From NCBI GenBank assembly GCA_022494885.1, contig JAGVSM010003512.1, positions 162,535 through 226,534 on the forward strand: a stretch of DNA of 64,000 nucleotides. The letters are read 5' to 3'. The stretch comes from Micrasema longulum (Eukaryota; Arthropoda; Insecta; Trichoptera; Brachycentridae). The notes under the pieces were generated by a model, which was not told where the DNA came from, did no database searches, and worked only from the letters and a program-made list of their open reading frames with translations. Of the stretch, positions 9,841 through 20,565 are shown one piece after another. Positions within the stretch are counted from its first letter, which is position 1; each line of letters begins with the position of its first letter. The position numbers and the translations under genes are program-made.

Positions 9841-10670
9841 TAAGAAAGCAACAGAACCCCACAATAATTTTAATCTCGTTAATTATTATACTATCGTATT
9901 CAAATGAACGGATTTACGCAGGTATTATGGTGAGTAATTGTTTTTTTCTACGATAATATACTCGTACATATTTTTAAAGTCAAACTTATCGTATTATGGG
10001 TCAATTTCAGAGCTTGTCGGGTCGATATTGACCCGCGGATCAAAGTTTGAGTACCTCTGGCTTAGTGCATATCAACTGATCTATCGGACAGGAAGGTGTG
10101 GCCCAGCGTTTAAATGTTATATCAAGAAATGCATCATGAATATTTTTTTTTAAAAACTAGTGCTTACAAAGTATTCTAAACTTCTGTCGTCATAATGTTA
10201 AATATTATATAAAGTATAAATATGGTATAGTGAAATAAGGAGTGTCATGTCTGCTGAGTAATTACGAAATTTAATATGGAATATGTAAAAATTGTGTAAA
10301 TATCAGTAAATATGGTATTTTTATCCATCAGAAATAACGTTGATTTTTTTTACTATTTTTACGAATCCAATGATATAACTATCGGCGCATAGGAAACAAG
10401 TTTATATTTTCAATTTATTTTCGGATTTAAAAACTGGCATACACAAAACGGCTCGCAGTTGGCGTCGCGTTATTCACGCCTTCTGAGTGTGCTTCTAACA
10501 AACTTTGCGCTAAGTATGGTGCGGTAACGTAATACGTGCCGTTTGTTCCATAGATCGTTGACGTCTCATTTTTAGGTGATTCAAAATATGCATATTTTAA
10601 ACCTTTTTGGAAATCTTATAGACCGTGGTAAGGAAAAAATAGTAATACCGTTATCATTTATTAATATATA
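9841..10670. other. Unassigned; AT-rich with a GC-richer patch at 10440-10580
   Basis: The patch 10440-10580 (GGCTCGCAGTTGGCG, GTGCCGTTTGTTCC) differs in composition from its surroundings but has no ORF or repeat partner that I found. The rest is AT-rich. Confidence 0.3.
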
Positions 10671-10679
10671 TATATTTTT

Positions 10680-10815
10680 TATTTGTACCAAAGCGGGCCA
10701 AAAAGACAGACGTGAGTCTAGAACGAACACCCAGGCTTGAGAAAAATAACCTTTTTAATTTTTTTATGTTTTCATTGGGAATTGAATCCGAATCTTCCGT
10801 GTGTTAGTGAAGCGT
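10680..10815 (-). repeat. Repeat with tRNA-like box B; empty site of the 58-kb element
   Basis: ACACCCAGGCTT at 10727-10738 continues into an A-rich run and GGGAATTGAATCCGAATCTTC, whose reverse complement is box-B-like. The same block flanks the 642-bp element at 58067-58708, where it is split at the CCCAG. This copy is therefore an unoccupied homologue. Confidence 0.5.
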
Positions 10816-11425
10816 TTTAACAAGAGATGCTACAAATACTGATTTGGCCAAATATCGAATATTCGGCAACGCTCTCGACCCAAGCGCCGAATATTCAGCG
10901 GCCGAATTTTCAACGAAAGATGTGTACATCTCGCGCCCAAGAAGGCCGGCAAATACTAATATTTAAAAAACATGAAAAGACCCTATTCTCCATTGAGTTT
11001 GCAAGCATAATTAGAAATCTCACAGTCAGACAATCTCACATAGCATTCGGTAAAAAAATGTAAAAATTTGATAATGTATGATTCAAATAAGAAATTTGAA
11101 TATCTCTCATTTTGTAATAATTGTCTTATTTAGTATTAAAAAAAATTTATCCACAAAACAAGCAATGTCCGTTTTTTCAAACTTTCATTTTGAACAAAAA
11201 ATAAATCAACTGTATTTCATGTGTTCAAAATTTTTTAAACTAGGCTGGATAGTAGTTTTTTTATTGGTATTTATTACAACAGAACGAAAAAACTTTTTAA
11301 GGATAGTTTATTACGTCAAATATTGTTAGATATTTTACATTTTTTTATGAAATAATATTACCTTAAAATCTGCATGTTTTTGTAGGGTTACTTACAACCT
11401 TAAAGTAATAATTCTCTCCTGCTTA
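10816..11425. other. AT-rich region, no supported gene
   Basis: Two plus-strand ORFs (10827-11063, 11078-11329) have no domain I recognise. The first contains a repeated NIEYSAT / NIQRPNFQ phrase but no start context or partner copy. Confidence 0.3.
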
Positions 11426-11912
11426 CGCTGCCGGCATAAGCAAAAAGGCAGTTATTTGCCAAAGTTATATTTTGAGATATGACGCTTTTAAGCATTTATC
11501 AACTTTAAGCAAATTTAAAAAGAACTGGAAATAATCATAAGCAAAAACACAGTGTGTCAATTGTTTCTTGTGTTAGGTATTGCTAAAAAAAAAATAAAAA
11601 CATTATGTCGTTTTTCGTACTGAATTGTTTTTTTTACTGCTCATTGCCATATATTTTACTTTATTTTAATTATTTCAGATTTTTGCAGCTATTTACATAA
11701 AAAAAATGTTTAGAAATATATCAACAATACTAGAGCAAATTAAAAAAATCCACTCTTAATATAATAATAAATAATATATATGAAAAGAGTTTATACAATT
11801 GTATGTGTGCGACGTTTGTAATTATTTTATATCAAATTTTTCAAAATTTCTTGCAGAACATTACCTCATATTTAACTCGTTTCGTGATTTTTGACAAAAA
11901 ACTGCCTTTTTT
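11426..11912 (-). mobile_element. Rep-3 element with AAAAAGGCAG inverted ends
   Basis: Left end CATAAGCAAAAAGGCAGTTA (about 11433) and right end GACAAAAAACTGCCTTTTT (about 11890) are inverted repeats enclosing about 480 bp of AT-rich DNA without an ORF. The same sequences recur at 18680-19480, split by a LINE, and at 53400-53865, split by a SINE. A nonautonomous TIR element is the best reading; the superfamily is not clear. Confidence 0.6.
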
Positions 11913-13075
11913 TTTTTTTTAAATTATATTTAGTTACCCATTAAGTCTAAATACGTTTTAGTGGGACACAATTTTGTAGGACAAGTTTATATTACAAACG
12001 TTTGTATTATATATATTACCTTTTAACAGTCTCTATAAAATATTGAGTAGATATTTCTTCAGTTCTCTTTTTTTATGCCGGCAGAATAGATATGCCATTT
12101 CGCTCTATTGCATAGAATAATAGCGTTTCAAATTATTGGTTTAACGACAAACTTGTAACAGACGGTTTCGATTTCAGTTTGCACTTGCGATTCTCAACCG
12201 GTGTACCTACTTGCCGTATCTGCAGAATTCCTCATTTTACATGACATTACTGTTTTATATGCTTTGCCGATATGATATTTTTTACAAGAGAATATAAGAG
12301 AATAAAAAAAAATACATCAGGTACGACTTTTAGGCTTAACAAGACAGTACGGCCCGTTGTATTGTTGTAAACTGTAGCTAACTTCGTGATCGATAACCAT
12401 TTATTTATTTTATTGTAAAAGTACACACGAATAAAAATTAAGATAAGTAAAAAAAAAAAAAACCTGAAAACAGATTAAAAGATTGCTATATTTCAAAATA
12501 GAAATAATTACCCCTTTGTAATCCGAGCAAACATGCCACTTTTCTTAGAAAACGGTGTTGGACAGACTCGATATGATCAATATGAGGCCTGTAGAATGGA
12601 GACCATTTAGGAGAACATTAAAACTATTGATTAAAAAGCTAATTCCGATTTTTTTTCTCTACATAGAACTCTTTTCGTCCGCATGGGCGACTCGATAAGC
12701 GGGAGCAAATTATACACATTTGGAGGCTTTCATTAAATATTTGTGAGGAAAGTCTCATTGAATATTTTACCCACCCACGCTGCAGTCTTTTACTTGAACT
12801 ATTTTTGGTATGTGACATACATAAATGATATTGTATGCAGGTATTTTTCTATTGTGTGGTATATTTCTATGTACACTCATAGAAGATTCAAAGCATTTGA
12901 ACTGGATCCGGCAACTTATTCATACAACTATTATGTATAACGCCTTTTATTTTCTCTCTTTGTATAAATACTATGGTTATGTCGACTCAACAATATCAAA
13001 AATCTATTGATTTCATCTGATCTATGTCGCGAACAATTGTTTGCTTAATTAAATAATAAATATTTGAGTTTATTT
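11913..13075. other. AT-rich region, nothing identified
   Basis: Only short shadow ORFs (12743-13010). CGACAAACTTGTAACAGACGG and CCGGTGTACC near 12150-12200 are isolated GC-richer words without a partner. Confidence 0.3.
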
Positions 13076-13079
13076 AAGG

Positions 13080-13855
13080 TTTCGGCTCTTTTACTTCACA
13101 AGAGTCAACAAATGGAAGGGTTAGGGAGTTATAGATATTCGAACGTAAGAAGAATGGTGAATGTTACACATTGTGTCAAGTGATAAAAAACCAGGGCCGC
13201 AATTACAAACGCCGTCTTCATCAGTACACACCGAGATGGTATAATATTTAATTTTCTATAATTTGTACCTACCTCGGTACGGTGAATTTTGATCTACCGA
13301 CATTTCGATACGCGTTTGGCAGCATCTAGCCACATTCTCTCTGCATCTAGCCGTTCGGTTTAAAAAATGACAGGTTGGTCAGAATTTAATTCGAAATTGA
13401 CTTATTTCTATTCCGTATTTTAAATAGGCTTTCAATAAAATCAGGTGCTACCTCAGAACGATTGAAAATTTTAATAAATCGTAATTAAAGCAAAAATTAC
13501 TCGGTGGAATAAAATTTTCGACACTTTTAATGAGTAGATATGTGGACTGTGGTACATACCGATGAACCTATCCCAAAACTTGAAGATTAAGGGTCGGTAG
13601 TGTATCTTCGTGATCGCTCAAGAGAATGTATCTTCAACTATGACGTCATAATAAAGGTATGTCGCTTTAGTGACGTACGCGCACATATCGATATATCTAG
13701 CTAAAACTTGAAGGTATCTTTAACTATATCGTCATGGTGGGAGGTATGACGCGTTTAACTTCCGATTCTAATCGCGGCCTAGGTCATAAGCCTGTAAATG
13801 TCTGGCAAACTTCCTCTTCAAAAAAGTTTTCCCTCTCCGTTGCAGTGTCATTTTT
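13080..13855 (-). mobile_element. Rep-1 copy split by a nested element
   Basis: The left part 13080-13193 carries the reverse Rep-1 landmarks (CACAAGAGTCAACAAATGG, AGAATGGTGAATGTTACACA). The right part 13780-13855 resumes with AGGTCATAAGCCTGTAAATG and TTTTCCCTCTCCGTTGCA. The interruption falls in the stretch that in other copies lies between AAGTGGCCACTT and AGGTCATAAGCC. Confidence 0.7.
13194..13779. mobile_element. Rep-4 TIR element nested in Rep-1
   Basis: Ends are GGGCCGCAATTAC (13194) and TAATCGCGGCC (to 13779), short inverted repeats GGCCGCRATTA. Interior landmarks AAAAATTACTCGGTGGAA, TTCGACACTTTTAATG, ATCTTCAACTATGACGTCAT and GGGTCGGTAGTGTATCTT recur in the second copy at 36110-36720. 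Flanking CAG on the left and TAG on the right could be a decayed 3-bp duplication. No ORF, so nonautonomous. Confidence 0.6.
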
Positions 13856-13929
13856 ATTACTTAACCAAATATTTAAATTTTTAGACCATTTCCTAAATAT
13901 CGTAAATAACTTGTACTAAAAAAATCGGA

Positions 13930-14012
13930 ATCAATTTGTGGCAGAGTGGGATTTGAGCTTCGGACATTTAATCTGCGAATCCACAACACTATCACGGGAC
14001 TGCAACCCGGTT
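13930..14012 (-). mobile_element. SINE-2 tRNA-like head, minus strand
   Basis: GGCAGAGTGGGATTTGAGC then TCCACAACACTATCACGGGAC and TGCAACCCGG is the reverse of the tRNA-like block seen on the plus strand at 20440 and again on the minus strand at 47490. Confidence 0.55.
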
Positions 14013-14307
14013 GTTTTACAGGAGTATTAAATTAGTAAAAAACTATGTAGTTTGTACAAAAAAATAATTATGCAATAATATTTTCAGTATAAAATACTCA
14101 ATTAGTTTTTTTTTTTTTTTTTTTTTTTATATAGGAGTTGCTTTATTATTTACCTTGCTTATAATATACAAGGTTTATATTTCAAAAGTGGATTTTTCTG
14201 CAATTAAATTTCTTTAAATTGATCTAAACTGTTGGGATCAGGTGGGATATACTAATGTGGGCCAATCAGGAACTTCTCAGCATTTGCTCACGTGGAGAGG
14301 AAACCAC

Positions 14308-14700
14308 TCAAAACTCTTCAGAAGAAGCCGGCCCGTTGGCAGCAGTCAACAGGCCTTCCGTTCCACTAGAGAAGTGTTCGGCATTTTCTTCCCTACTTTG
14401 GTTTATTTTACCAATAGCCTGCACTATATTGATCATGTATAATACTACCTCTCGTGTGAGTTCTTTATTACCTATCACCGATGGGATGTCGCATAGATCT
14501 TCACCCAAGCTTCTGCAGCGCGCCTCCAGCTGGTGTCTTTGAAAGCTGAAAAGGGGGCAATGCATCAACAGGTGAGGGACATCTTGAGGAGTTTCATCGT
14601 CGCATGGGCAGCTGTCGATTTCGGAGATCTTGAAGCGATGCAGGTAGCTCATAAACCCACCGTGACCCGTAAGCATCTGGGTGAGCTCGTAGCCAGCATT
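14308..14700 (-). pseudogene. C-terminal tail of the same LINE polymerase
   Basis: Minus strand. MLTGHGGFMSYLHRFKI, then CPCDDETPQDVPHLLMHCPLF is the classic LTGHG-F-YLHRF...C-C-D-ET-H-L--CP tail that follows RNase H in I/R1-group elements. The C-C-H-C spacing resembles the terminal zinc-knuckle-like motif. It is joined to the RNase H frame by a single indel near 14695-14705. Beyond about residue 90 the sequence drifts into low-similarity tail (to EEF at 14308). Confidence 0.82.
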
Positions 14701-15245
14701 CTGCTTTTCTGCTTTCTCCTGAAATCAAAGGCATGGAAAATGGTAGGGAAAAACATTTTAGTTATACTTCCGGTAGGTTCACTTAAATAACGATCGTTCC
14801 AGACTTTAAGGGTTCTGCTTCTTATTTTCCTTTTGGCAAAACTGAGCGGGAAATCGGCAAAATCGGGGGCTGTCTTCTTGAGTGTAGCTTCCCGAGCCTT
14901 TTCGTTGCCAAGGATTCCGCAGTGTCCCCGTATCCAGCCGATGTACACGTCCTGGTGTCTGCATCGAAGCTTCTGGATATCTGTTCTAATGTCCATTACA
15001 ATAGGGTTGACCGAATTTCGGTCAGTTATTGCATGGACGCCAGATTTGCAATCTGTCAGGATCGTTATTTTCTTCCATCTGTTTGGTGGTTTCTTCAAAA
15101 CATAGACCAGGGCTTCTCTGATCGCAAAGAGTTCCGCCTGAAACACGGAGCAGAAATCGCCGAGTTTCAACTTTCTCGACGGCAGCTCTCTGACGCCATC
15201 GTAAGGTACAAACGCTGCACCCACTTTGCCGTCCAAGAGACTCAA
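14649..15245 (-). pseudogene. RNase H domain of I-superfamily-type LINE polymerase
   Basis: Minus strand, about 198 codons. DGKVGAAFV, then FQAELFAIREAL, then ITILTDCKSGVHAI, then VYIGWIRGHCGILGNEKARE follow the RNase HI order (D, E, D, then GH-GI-GNE-A-D). The first acidic position is lost with the 5' truncation, and the last appears as ARE rather than the usual AD, so catalysis is doubtful. The frame breaks near 14700 and the protein continues in another frame to 14308. RNase H of this kind is found in I, Loa and related clades of cellular non-LTR elements. The ATG at the start is not native. Confidence 0.85.
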
Positions 15246-15404
15246 TTAGTTTATCTATGTGTGGGAATGTACTCACTCACTATATTCTCACGTGTAATTT
15301 TTTTTTATATATATTGTTAAGTGTCCTTCTCGGCACAGGTAACCCCAGTTAGGTTACATTATTTTTATAATTAATTATTGTTTATAATGTGAATATATTT
15401 TTTA

Positions 15405-15530
15405 TTAGTATTTGGAAAAGGGAATACAGAAGTCTGGGCATTATCAGATTCAATTAATTTTCTGTCATCGGTTGTTTTAAGTGGCCACTTTACAAACTGT
15501 GTAACATTCACTATTCTGCCTTTGTAATGT
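15405..15530 (+). mobile_element. Rep-1 fragment
   Basis: GAAAAGGGAATACAGAAGTC, TGGGCATTATCAG, TTTAAGTGGCCACTTTACAA and TGTGTAACATTCACTATTCTG in Rep-1 order. Confidence 0.65.
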
Positions 15531-15617
15531 AATGTGTTTATCTAACTAGCTATAACTTGTATTATAATCATTTTAGCTAGTTATAACTTACATTTTAATC
15601 GATATAAACAAAAATAA

Positions 15618-15885
15618 CTTATATGAAAATAAAACTTTGTTATTAGTGTTACACAATTTTTATTATTTTACAAAAACCCCCCTGCTCTAAGTTTCACTGA
15701 TTAATTTATTTATTTTTGTTTAAATTCTATGACATTGTGAACAATATTCTGTGTTTACTATATTAGTTTTATATCACCCGTCGATGGGAGGAGTGCTCTC
15801 CCGAAACTGTTGTAGTGTTCTTGTAAAAGAATAAAAATTGTGTAACACTAATAACAAAGTTTTTTTTTTTCATAATAATTTAAAA
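15618..15885. mobile_element. Foldback element with ~40-bp inverted arms
   Basis: The left arm ATGAAAATAAAACTTTGTTA continuing through TTAGTGTTACACAATTTTTA (15623-15662) is mirrored by AATAAAAATTGTGTAACACT and AATAACAAAGTTTT at 15831-15870. About 170 bp of noncoding DNA lies between. A single-arm match sits near 5656. Both sites adjoin Rep-1, so the arms may be part of a longer Rep-1 variant. Confidence 0.65.
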
Positions 15886-15899
15886 TGAAGTGTTACGAA

Positions 15900-17400
15900 G
15901 TGAATGCCGATTCAATTAACAAAAATAATTTCATTTACTATATTACAAGTTATTAGATTTAGACGCATTATGTTTCCTGATTATTCTCTTTTTTGTATTT
16001 TCCATTCTTCATTTGATTGAATTTTTTAAGTAGCTTTGTATGCGTCATCCCCCTGTTTTTGAAGTTTACACAAGGGTTGTTATATACCATTATTGGTGGG
16101 TTTGATTAAATATTATTTTTTTATTAGGCATGATATTATTTTTTACTTTAATCACAAAACGATATTCTGTATCATTTACTTAGCATTTAGATGTTTCGTT
16201 ATTCTAATTTTCTTTTGGATGATCCAAACTATTTTTTTCTTTAGTGTTATTATGTTTGAAGTTTAAACGTCCGTGTTTCTTCAATTGTTGCAAATTTTGA
16301 AGAGGATTTAAAATGTTATGTTCCTGACTATGTATGATCATATTAATTTCTGAAATACAGAAAGATCCGGTCCACAAATAATAACCGAGCATCTGTGGGC
16401 GCTCAACCGTAATCCACCCACTTTTGTTTGTCCAGGTTAAAATGAACTAGAATTTTTAATTCCTCATACGTAAAACTCGCAGCTTTAACCGTTAGTTACA
16501 ATTGGAGAAAATTTCAGCAAACAAATTAAAGAGATGACATTTTCGCTACATAACCTCAATATTTACCGCTATACGGATTCATTTTGCACTCAATATATTT
16601 ATATATACACACAAGAGTAGTGTTGTATTATATACACTACAGAATATCGTGCGAATTAATCGGAACACTTAGTAATTCCTTATTATTTTAAGACGACTAC
16701 TCTACTGCAAGGCAATTTCGATTGCTATTTATATAAATAATCACATAACCTGTTATTCTGGAGAAGTTTTTTACTGCATCGAGTTATTGTCAAAGTCAGC
16801 CGTATTGTTTCTTACGTTCACCAAGTTATACGTGTTTCGTGGATTTTTGAAATATTTCAAACAAGATGTTGGCGAGTTTTTTTCATTATCCTGGAAACTG
16901 ACCAGATATTAATCCTGGCTTAGATAGATTTCTTAAAATATATTGTCTAATAAACGTTCAGGTGATTGAATATTTAATTCAGGTATGTTGACATATCTTC
17001 TATTAAATAACACTGAAAGATATATACATATGTTTTCTTCAAAAAACTATGAGTGTGTGCCCACATCAATTCGCGCAATAGTGTATTATTATCCATGTAA
17101 ATGCAATCTGTCAATTTTAACCCATTTTAACACATACTCTTTTTAAAATTATTTAAATAAATTTAGGCCGGTTGCATCTCAAAAGTAAACAAAATGTTAA
17201 AAGCTAAATATTGGTTAAGTTTTCTTAAAAATTAATAAAATTCGTCGTTTAAAAATTCTTTTTTAATCAGCCTATTTGCCCATTTTAACAAAAACGCTCA
17301 ATCTAATAAACAATAATTTGTCACTCAGAATAATGCTACCAAAACAACACGCGATAAGCGATTAACATTGTATAGCGAATAATCTGTAATTTAAAATAAT
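15900..17400. other. AT-rich region, nothing identified
   Basis: No supported gene. One minus-strand ORF (16204-16392) is basic and low in complexity with no partner. Confidence 0.35.
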
Positions 17401-17559
17401 AGCCCTGTGGGCCTTACTGAATCTGCTCGAATGGCCTTATTAAATCGTCCCTACGGGCTTCAGTTGATCAGCTCTCAGGGTCATGGTTAATTATGATCTC
17501 GGATGCACTATATTAGTTACCCACAACACAAATTAAAAATAATATTCGTGAATCTTGAC

Positions 17560-17960
17560 GCTTTTCTCTTCTTTCCTGTCGTTCCTCAGTTCTGAGGGTC
17601 GTGACCGTTAGTACTTTACCCAGCTATTCCATTGACAATGCGTCTCCGCCCTTTACAATTCTGTGTCCTCTCCACAGCTCTATGTGACTCCTCACCCGTG
17701 ACATTGTTTTCACCTAGCTGTGAAATTTTCTTGAGTTTTTAGCTCGAGGTTTCATCGAGCTGCAGCTCTGCCTCTGTTCCTTCGTCCTGGCACACTGCCC
17801 GTGATTATTATTTTCTCCAAATTTTCTAGGTCACGTCTGGCTATGTGTCCGAAAAACTGCAGAATACGTTGGCAGCTAACGGCCGAAAGGCGAACTTTCA
17901 CCTTGAGTTCCTCCAATTTTGAGACGTTTGTTCTTCTGGCTGTCCATGGGATTTGTAAGC
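17560..17960 (-). pseudogene. RTE-type polymerase C-terminal relic
   Basis: The minus strand read through stops gives IPWTARRTNVSKLEELKV, CQRILQFFGHIARRDLENLE and VPGRRNRGRAAAR followed by a WR-like tract and a HDPQ-type ending. This is the C-terminus of an RTE-group LINE (FGHIARR, GRR-RGR-). It is GC-richer than neighbouring DNA and has no long ORF, so it would be missed by ORF calling alone. Confidence 0.6.
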
Positions 17961-18311
17961 GATTTTATGGCTATTCATAAAGTATCCATATTAATAATAA
18001 AATACCAAGACAGATTGTTCTTTTTTCCACGCCGACAGCCCTCAGTGAATACATACTATTGAATCTCTTATTTTACTATTTAGCACCCTAGGGCCAGTTG
18101 CACTGAAAAAAAAATATTCAAAAAAATTGTAAATACACTGGAAACTCTTTTTACACGGGGAATACGTTCCATACAGTACAGTGTAAAAATAGTATACTGA
18201 AAAAAGAACAATGCCGGATCGGTTTTATTGCATAAAAATCAGTTCGTGAGATTTAAAAAATTAATTGTTTAATTATTAATTTTTTTTTATTAAATATAAC
18301 ATGACTATTAA

Positions 18312-18424
18312 AATTTATTATTTAAATAAAACACGAGTGATACTTTAATCCACAAATTTGGAATATCCAGTATTCCAAATTTGTGGATTAAAGTATCACT
18401 CTTGTTTTATTTATATAATAAATT
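18312..18424. repeat. Long hairpin: 54-bp arms, 5-nt loop
   Basis: Arms 18312-18365 and 18371-18424 pair with only two mismatches around the loop TCCAG. The core word ATTCCAAATTTGTGGATTAA is mirrored exactly. No target duplication is evident. It could be a foldback element or a snap-back duplication. Confidence 0.9.
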
Positions 18425-18679
18425 ACAATGAACTTCCATCAAGAATTTTCTCTTACAAACTTAAATGTTTTTGACTATTAAAATATTAGATTTTGGTGAT
18501 GGTCTGCGAGAGAGTGATAGAAAAACTATTCTAAAATACACATTCGTCAAATTTCTCTGACACCGCACATCATATTAAATTAAATTAAATAATTTAGACA
18601 AAATAAGGATTAATGTAAATTACCTAAAAAATATTAGAACATACTCAAAAATAATCTTTTAAATGCCGTTTATACAGCC

Positions 18680-19480
18680 ATCATGTCATAAGCAAAAAGG
18701 CAGCTTTTTGACAAAAATCACAAAAACGAGTGCAATATGAGGTTATGTTCTACAAGAAATTTCAAACCATTTGATATATTCATTCGCCTGTTTATCTGAG
18801 AGAGCTCATCCAACCTCTTTCACAACACGGACTATCTCTTCGTTCTAGTAACGAGACAACCCTTTTAATACCCTGTCATCGCTCTAATTTTCTTGCCTCC
18901 TCTTTATCAGGCATAGCAGTAGTAGCCGCTCGATTGTGGAATAATCTACCCACTAATGTTAGAGACGCCCCTCTTTATTTACATTTAAGTCAAGATTGAA
19001 ATGTCACTATCTAAATATTTAAATCGTTCCTTTATCCTTCTTCTTTCCTTCATATCCCATCTCATCTCTTCATAGTATAGTGTTAATTTACTTTTAATTT
19101 TTGTATAAAATTGTAAGATTCAATATGTCCATGTATTTATAATTTTCTCAAACTGAACGGTTTGGGTAGGTAGGAAGAAATTGCCTTAAGGCAATATGCC
19201 CGCCCTTATATGTATATATATATATTGTATATGGATATAAAGTGTCAAATAAAATAAAATATATGGCAATGAGGAGTAAAAAAAATATTTTAGTACGAAA
19301 ATCGATTAAAATTTTTTTTTAGCAATAACACAATATCTTGACGTTCATAAGCAAAAAATCATTGTAGATATGACACACACAGGTTTTGTGCTTTGGAAAC
19401 AACTGACAAAATGTGTTTTTATAATGCGGATGGTTAATTACAGTTTTTTTTTAAATTTGCATAAGGTTAAAACACAAAAG
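18680..19480 (+). mobile_element. Rep-3 copy interrupted by a LINE
   Basis: The left part 18690-18780 (CATAAGCAAAAAGGCAGCTT, AATATGAGGTTATGTTCTAC) and right part 19259-19450 (ATATGGCAATGAGGAGTAA, AGTACGAAAATCG, CATAAGCAAAAAATCATTG) are collinear with the reverse complement of 11426-11912. The middle is replaced by the LINE below. Confidence 0.6.
18781..19258 (+). pseudogene. LINE 3' end (polymerase tail plus 3' UTR) inserted in Rep-3
   Basis: The translation contains SPVYLRELIQPLSQH, HRSNFLASSLSGIAVVAARLWN and NLPTNVRDAPLYLHLSQD, the C-terminal A-RLWN-LP-x-VR block of CR1/L2/Jockey-like elements. A 3' UTR follows with CTCAAACTGAACGGTTTGGG and a TAAATA-like tail. The same tail recurs at 60955-61920, where an RTE element has landed in it. 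Confidence 0.75.
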
Positions 19481-19489
19481 GCATCATCT

Positions 19490-20080
19490 CAATGGTGGGG
19501 TTTCCCTCATACTCCGAAATATTTTCGGTATGTTTTATCTTACTTTACAAGCCATTATACCACGCCTTAGATGTCGCCTCTTTAGTACTTCATAACACTA
19601 ACATAACCAAGTGTTCCTTCTACAAAGGACATAAAAGATGACGTAAAAAAGATAAGTGATCCTAAAGGAAATAAAGGATCTACGTCTTAGTTCCGTGGAA
19701 GGTAAGTCGTTACTTTATTTTTATTACACCGTCACTGTGACCTCAACGTACTGTTACATCATCGTCTATTATTTCAGTATTATATCATCGGGTTCGCAAT
19801 AATCAATATTAAATAATATGTATCGAAATAAGAGAGTTTTATGAAACAGATTGAGAAATAATTAATCTTTGCCTCTTTTGTGCAAGTCTTTTAATGATGT
19901 GTCATAATAAAAACGGATTTTCAATTTGTGAACTGCACTATTCAAAATTTAGATGTTACTCAAAATGTTTTCTAGAACTTTTTTTGTAATTAGCATCAAC
20001 TTGTTTCTTTTTTGGGTGATCTTCTTTGTGTTGGATTTGTTCCTATGTTTTGGCTACCATTGCAGGAGCCATCTTTAGGG
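19490..20080. other. Unassigned region
   Basis: No gene seen. The ORF 19370-19570 spans the Rep-3 border and is not credible as a gene. Confidence 0.3.
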
Positions 20081-20084
20081 AAAA

Positions 20085-20430
20085 CTGTTTGCTTTGTATA
20101 AAATTGAACACTCACTATTTGATGCGCCTGAACTACTGAGCTCAATGAAATTAAATATCCCAACTAGAAACCTCAGACAAAACTTACTATTTCATACCAA
20201 TAACCATAGAACTTACTATGATTTTCATTCCCCTATGCCCAGAATTCTTAGGCCTGCCAATCAACATACCAGTCTTGATTTCTTTGATAACAAGTTGTCT
20301 TCTTTCATACGATCACTGAATCAAATTCAATTATAAACACCTCTCTCCCGCTTCCACTCCCACCAAGTCTACTATATAACATTGTGTCTTTCTACTTTAT
20401 TTTATAATTATTAATTATTAGCAATAATCA
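20085..20430 (+). pseudogene. LINE C-terminal fragment, same family as 23464-24220
   Basis: HSLFDAPELLSSMKLNIPTRN, LLFHTNNHRTYYDFHSPMPR and TSLDFFDNKLSSFIRSLNQI are close to the copy at 23791-24084. The stop is at 20334 and a shared 3' UTR (CACCTCTCTCCCGCTTCCAC) follows. It is a 5'-truncated insertion; only the last ~80 codons remain. Confidence 0.75.
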
Positions 20431-20437
20431 AAAGTCG

Positions 20438-20510
20438 GGTTGTGGTCCCGTGGCTAGCGTTGCGGACTCACGGATCATAGGTCCAAGGTTCAAGCCCGTA
20501 AGTATTGCAC
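20438..20510 (+). mobile_element. SINE-2 tRNA-like head
   Basis: GGTTGTGGTCCCGTGGCTAG then GCGGACTCACGG and GGTCCAAGGTTCAAGCCCG gives box A-like and box B-like motifs about 40 bp apart. Arm pairing is poor, so it is not a functional tRNA gene. Minus-strand relatives are at 13930 and 47490. Confidence 0.6.
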
Positions 20511-20565
20511 ACATTATGGATCATATTCGTAACATATCGAAGCTTTACTGACAGAATACACAATA

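Larger units (their letters stand above)
14096..15252 (-). mobile_element. 5'-truncated non-LTR retrotransposon with poly(A) tail and 13-bp target duplication
   Basis: The 13-bp word ACTCAATTAGTTT occurs at 14096-14108 and 15240-15252, bracketing a minus-strand insert. The insert ends in a T run to 14128 on the plus strand, that is, a poly(A) tail of about 20-23 nt. Inside, on the minus strand, are an RNase H domain and the C-terminal tail of a polymerase, then a short 3' UTR (14129-14307). The 5' end is cut within the start of RNase H. Tail, target duplication and 5' truncation together are the hallmarks of target-primed reverse transcription, and the intact duplication suggests a fairly recent insertion. 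Confidence 0.92.

Noticed and set aside
10827..11063. 78-codon ORF as a host gene
   Set aside because: No domain, no partner copy, AT-rich flanks and no clear splice or start context.
13210..13240. Another hammerhead core (CTGATGAAG on the minus strand)
   Set aside because: No GAAA box follows after a stem; the same word at 6377 is part of a TIR element end.
14255..15320. Plus-strand ORFs across 14.2-15.3 kb
   Set aside because: Antisense shadows of the minus-strand LINE polymerase, whose motifs are unambiguous.
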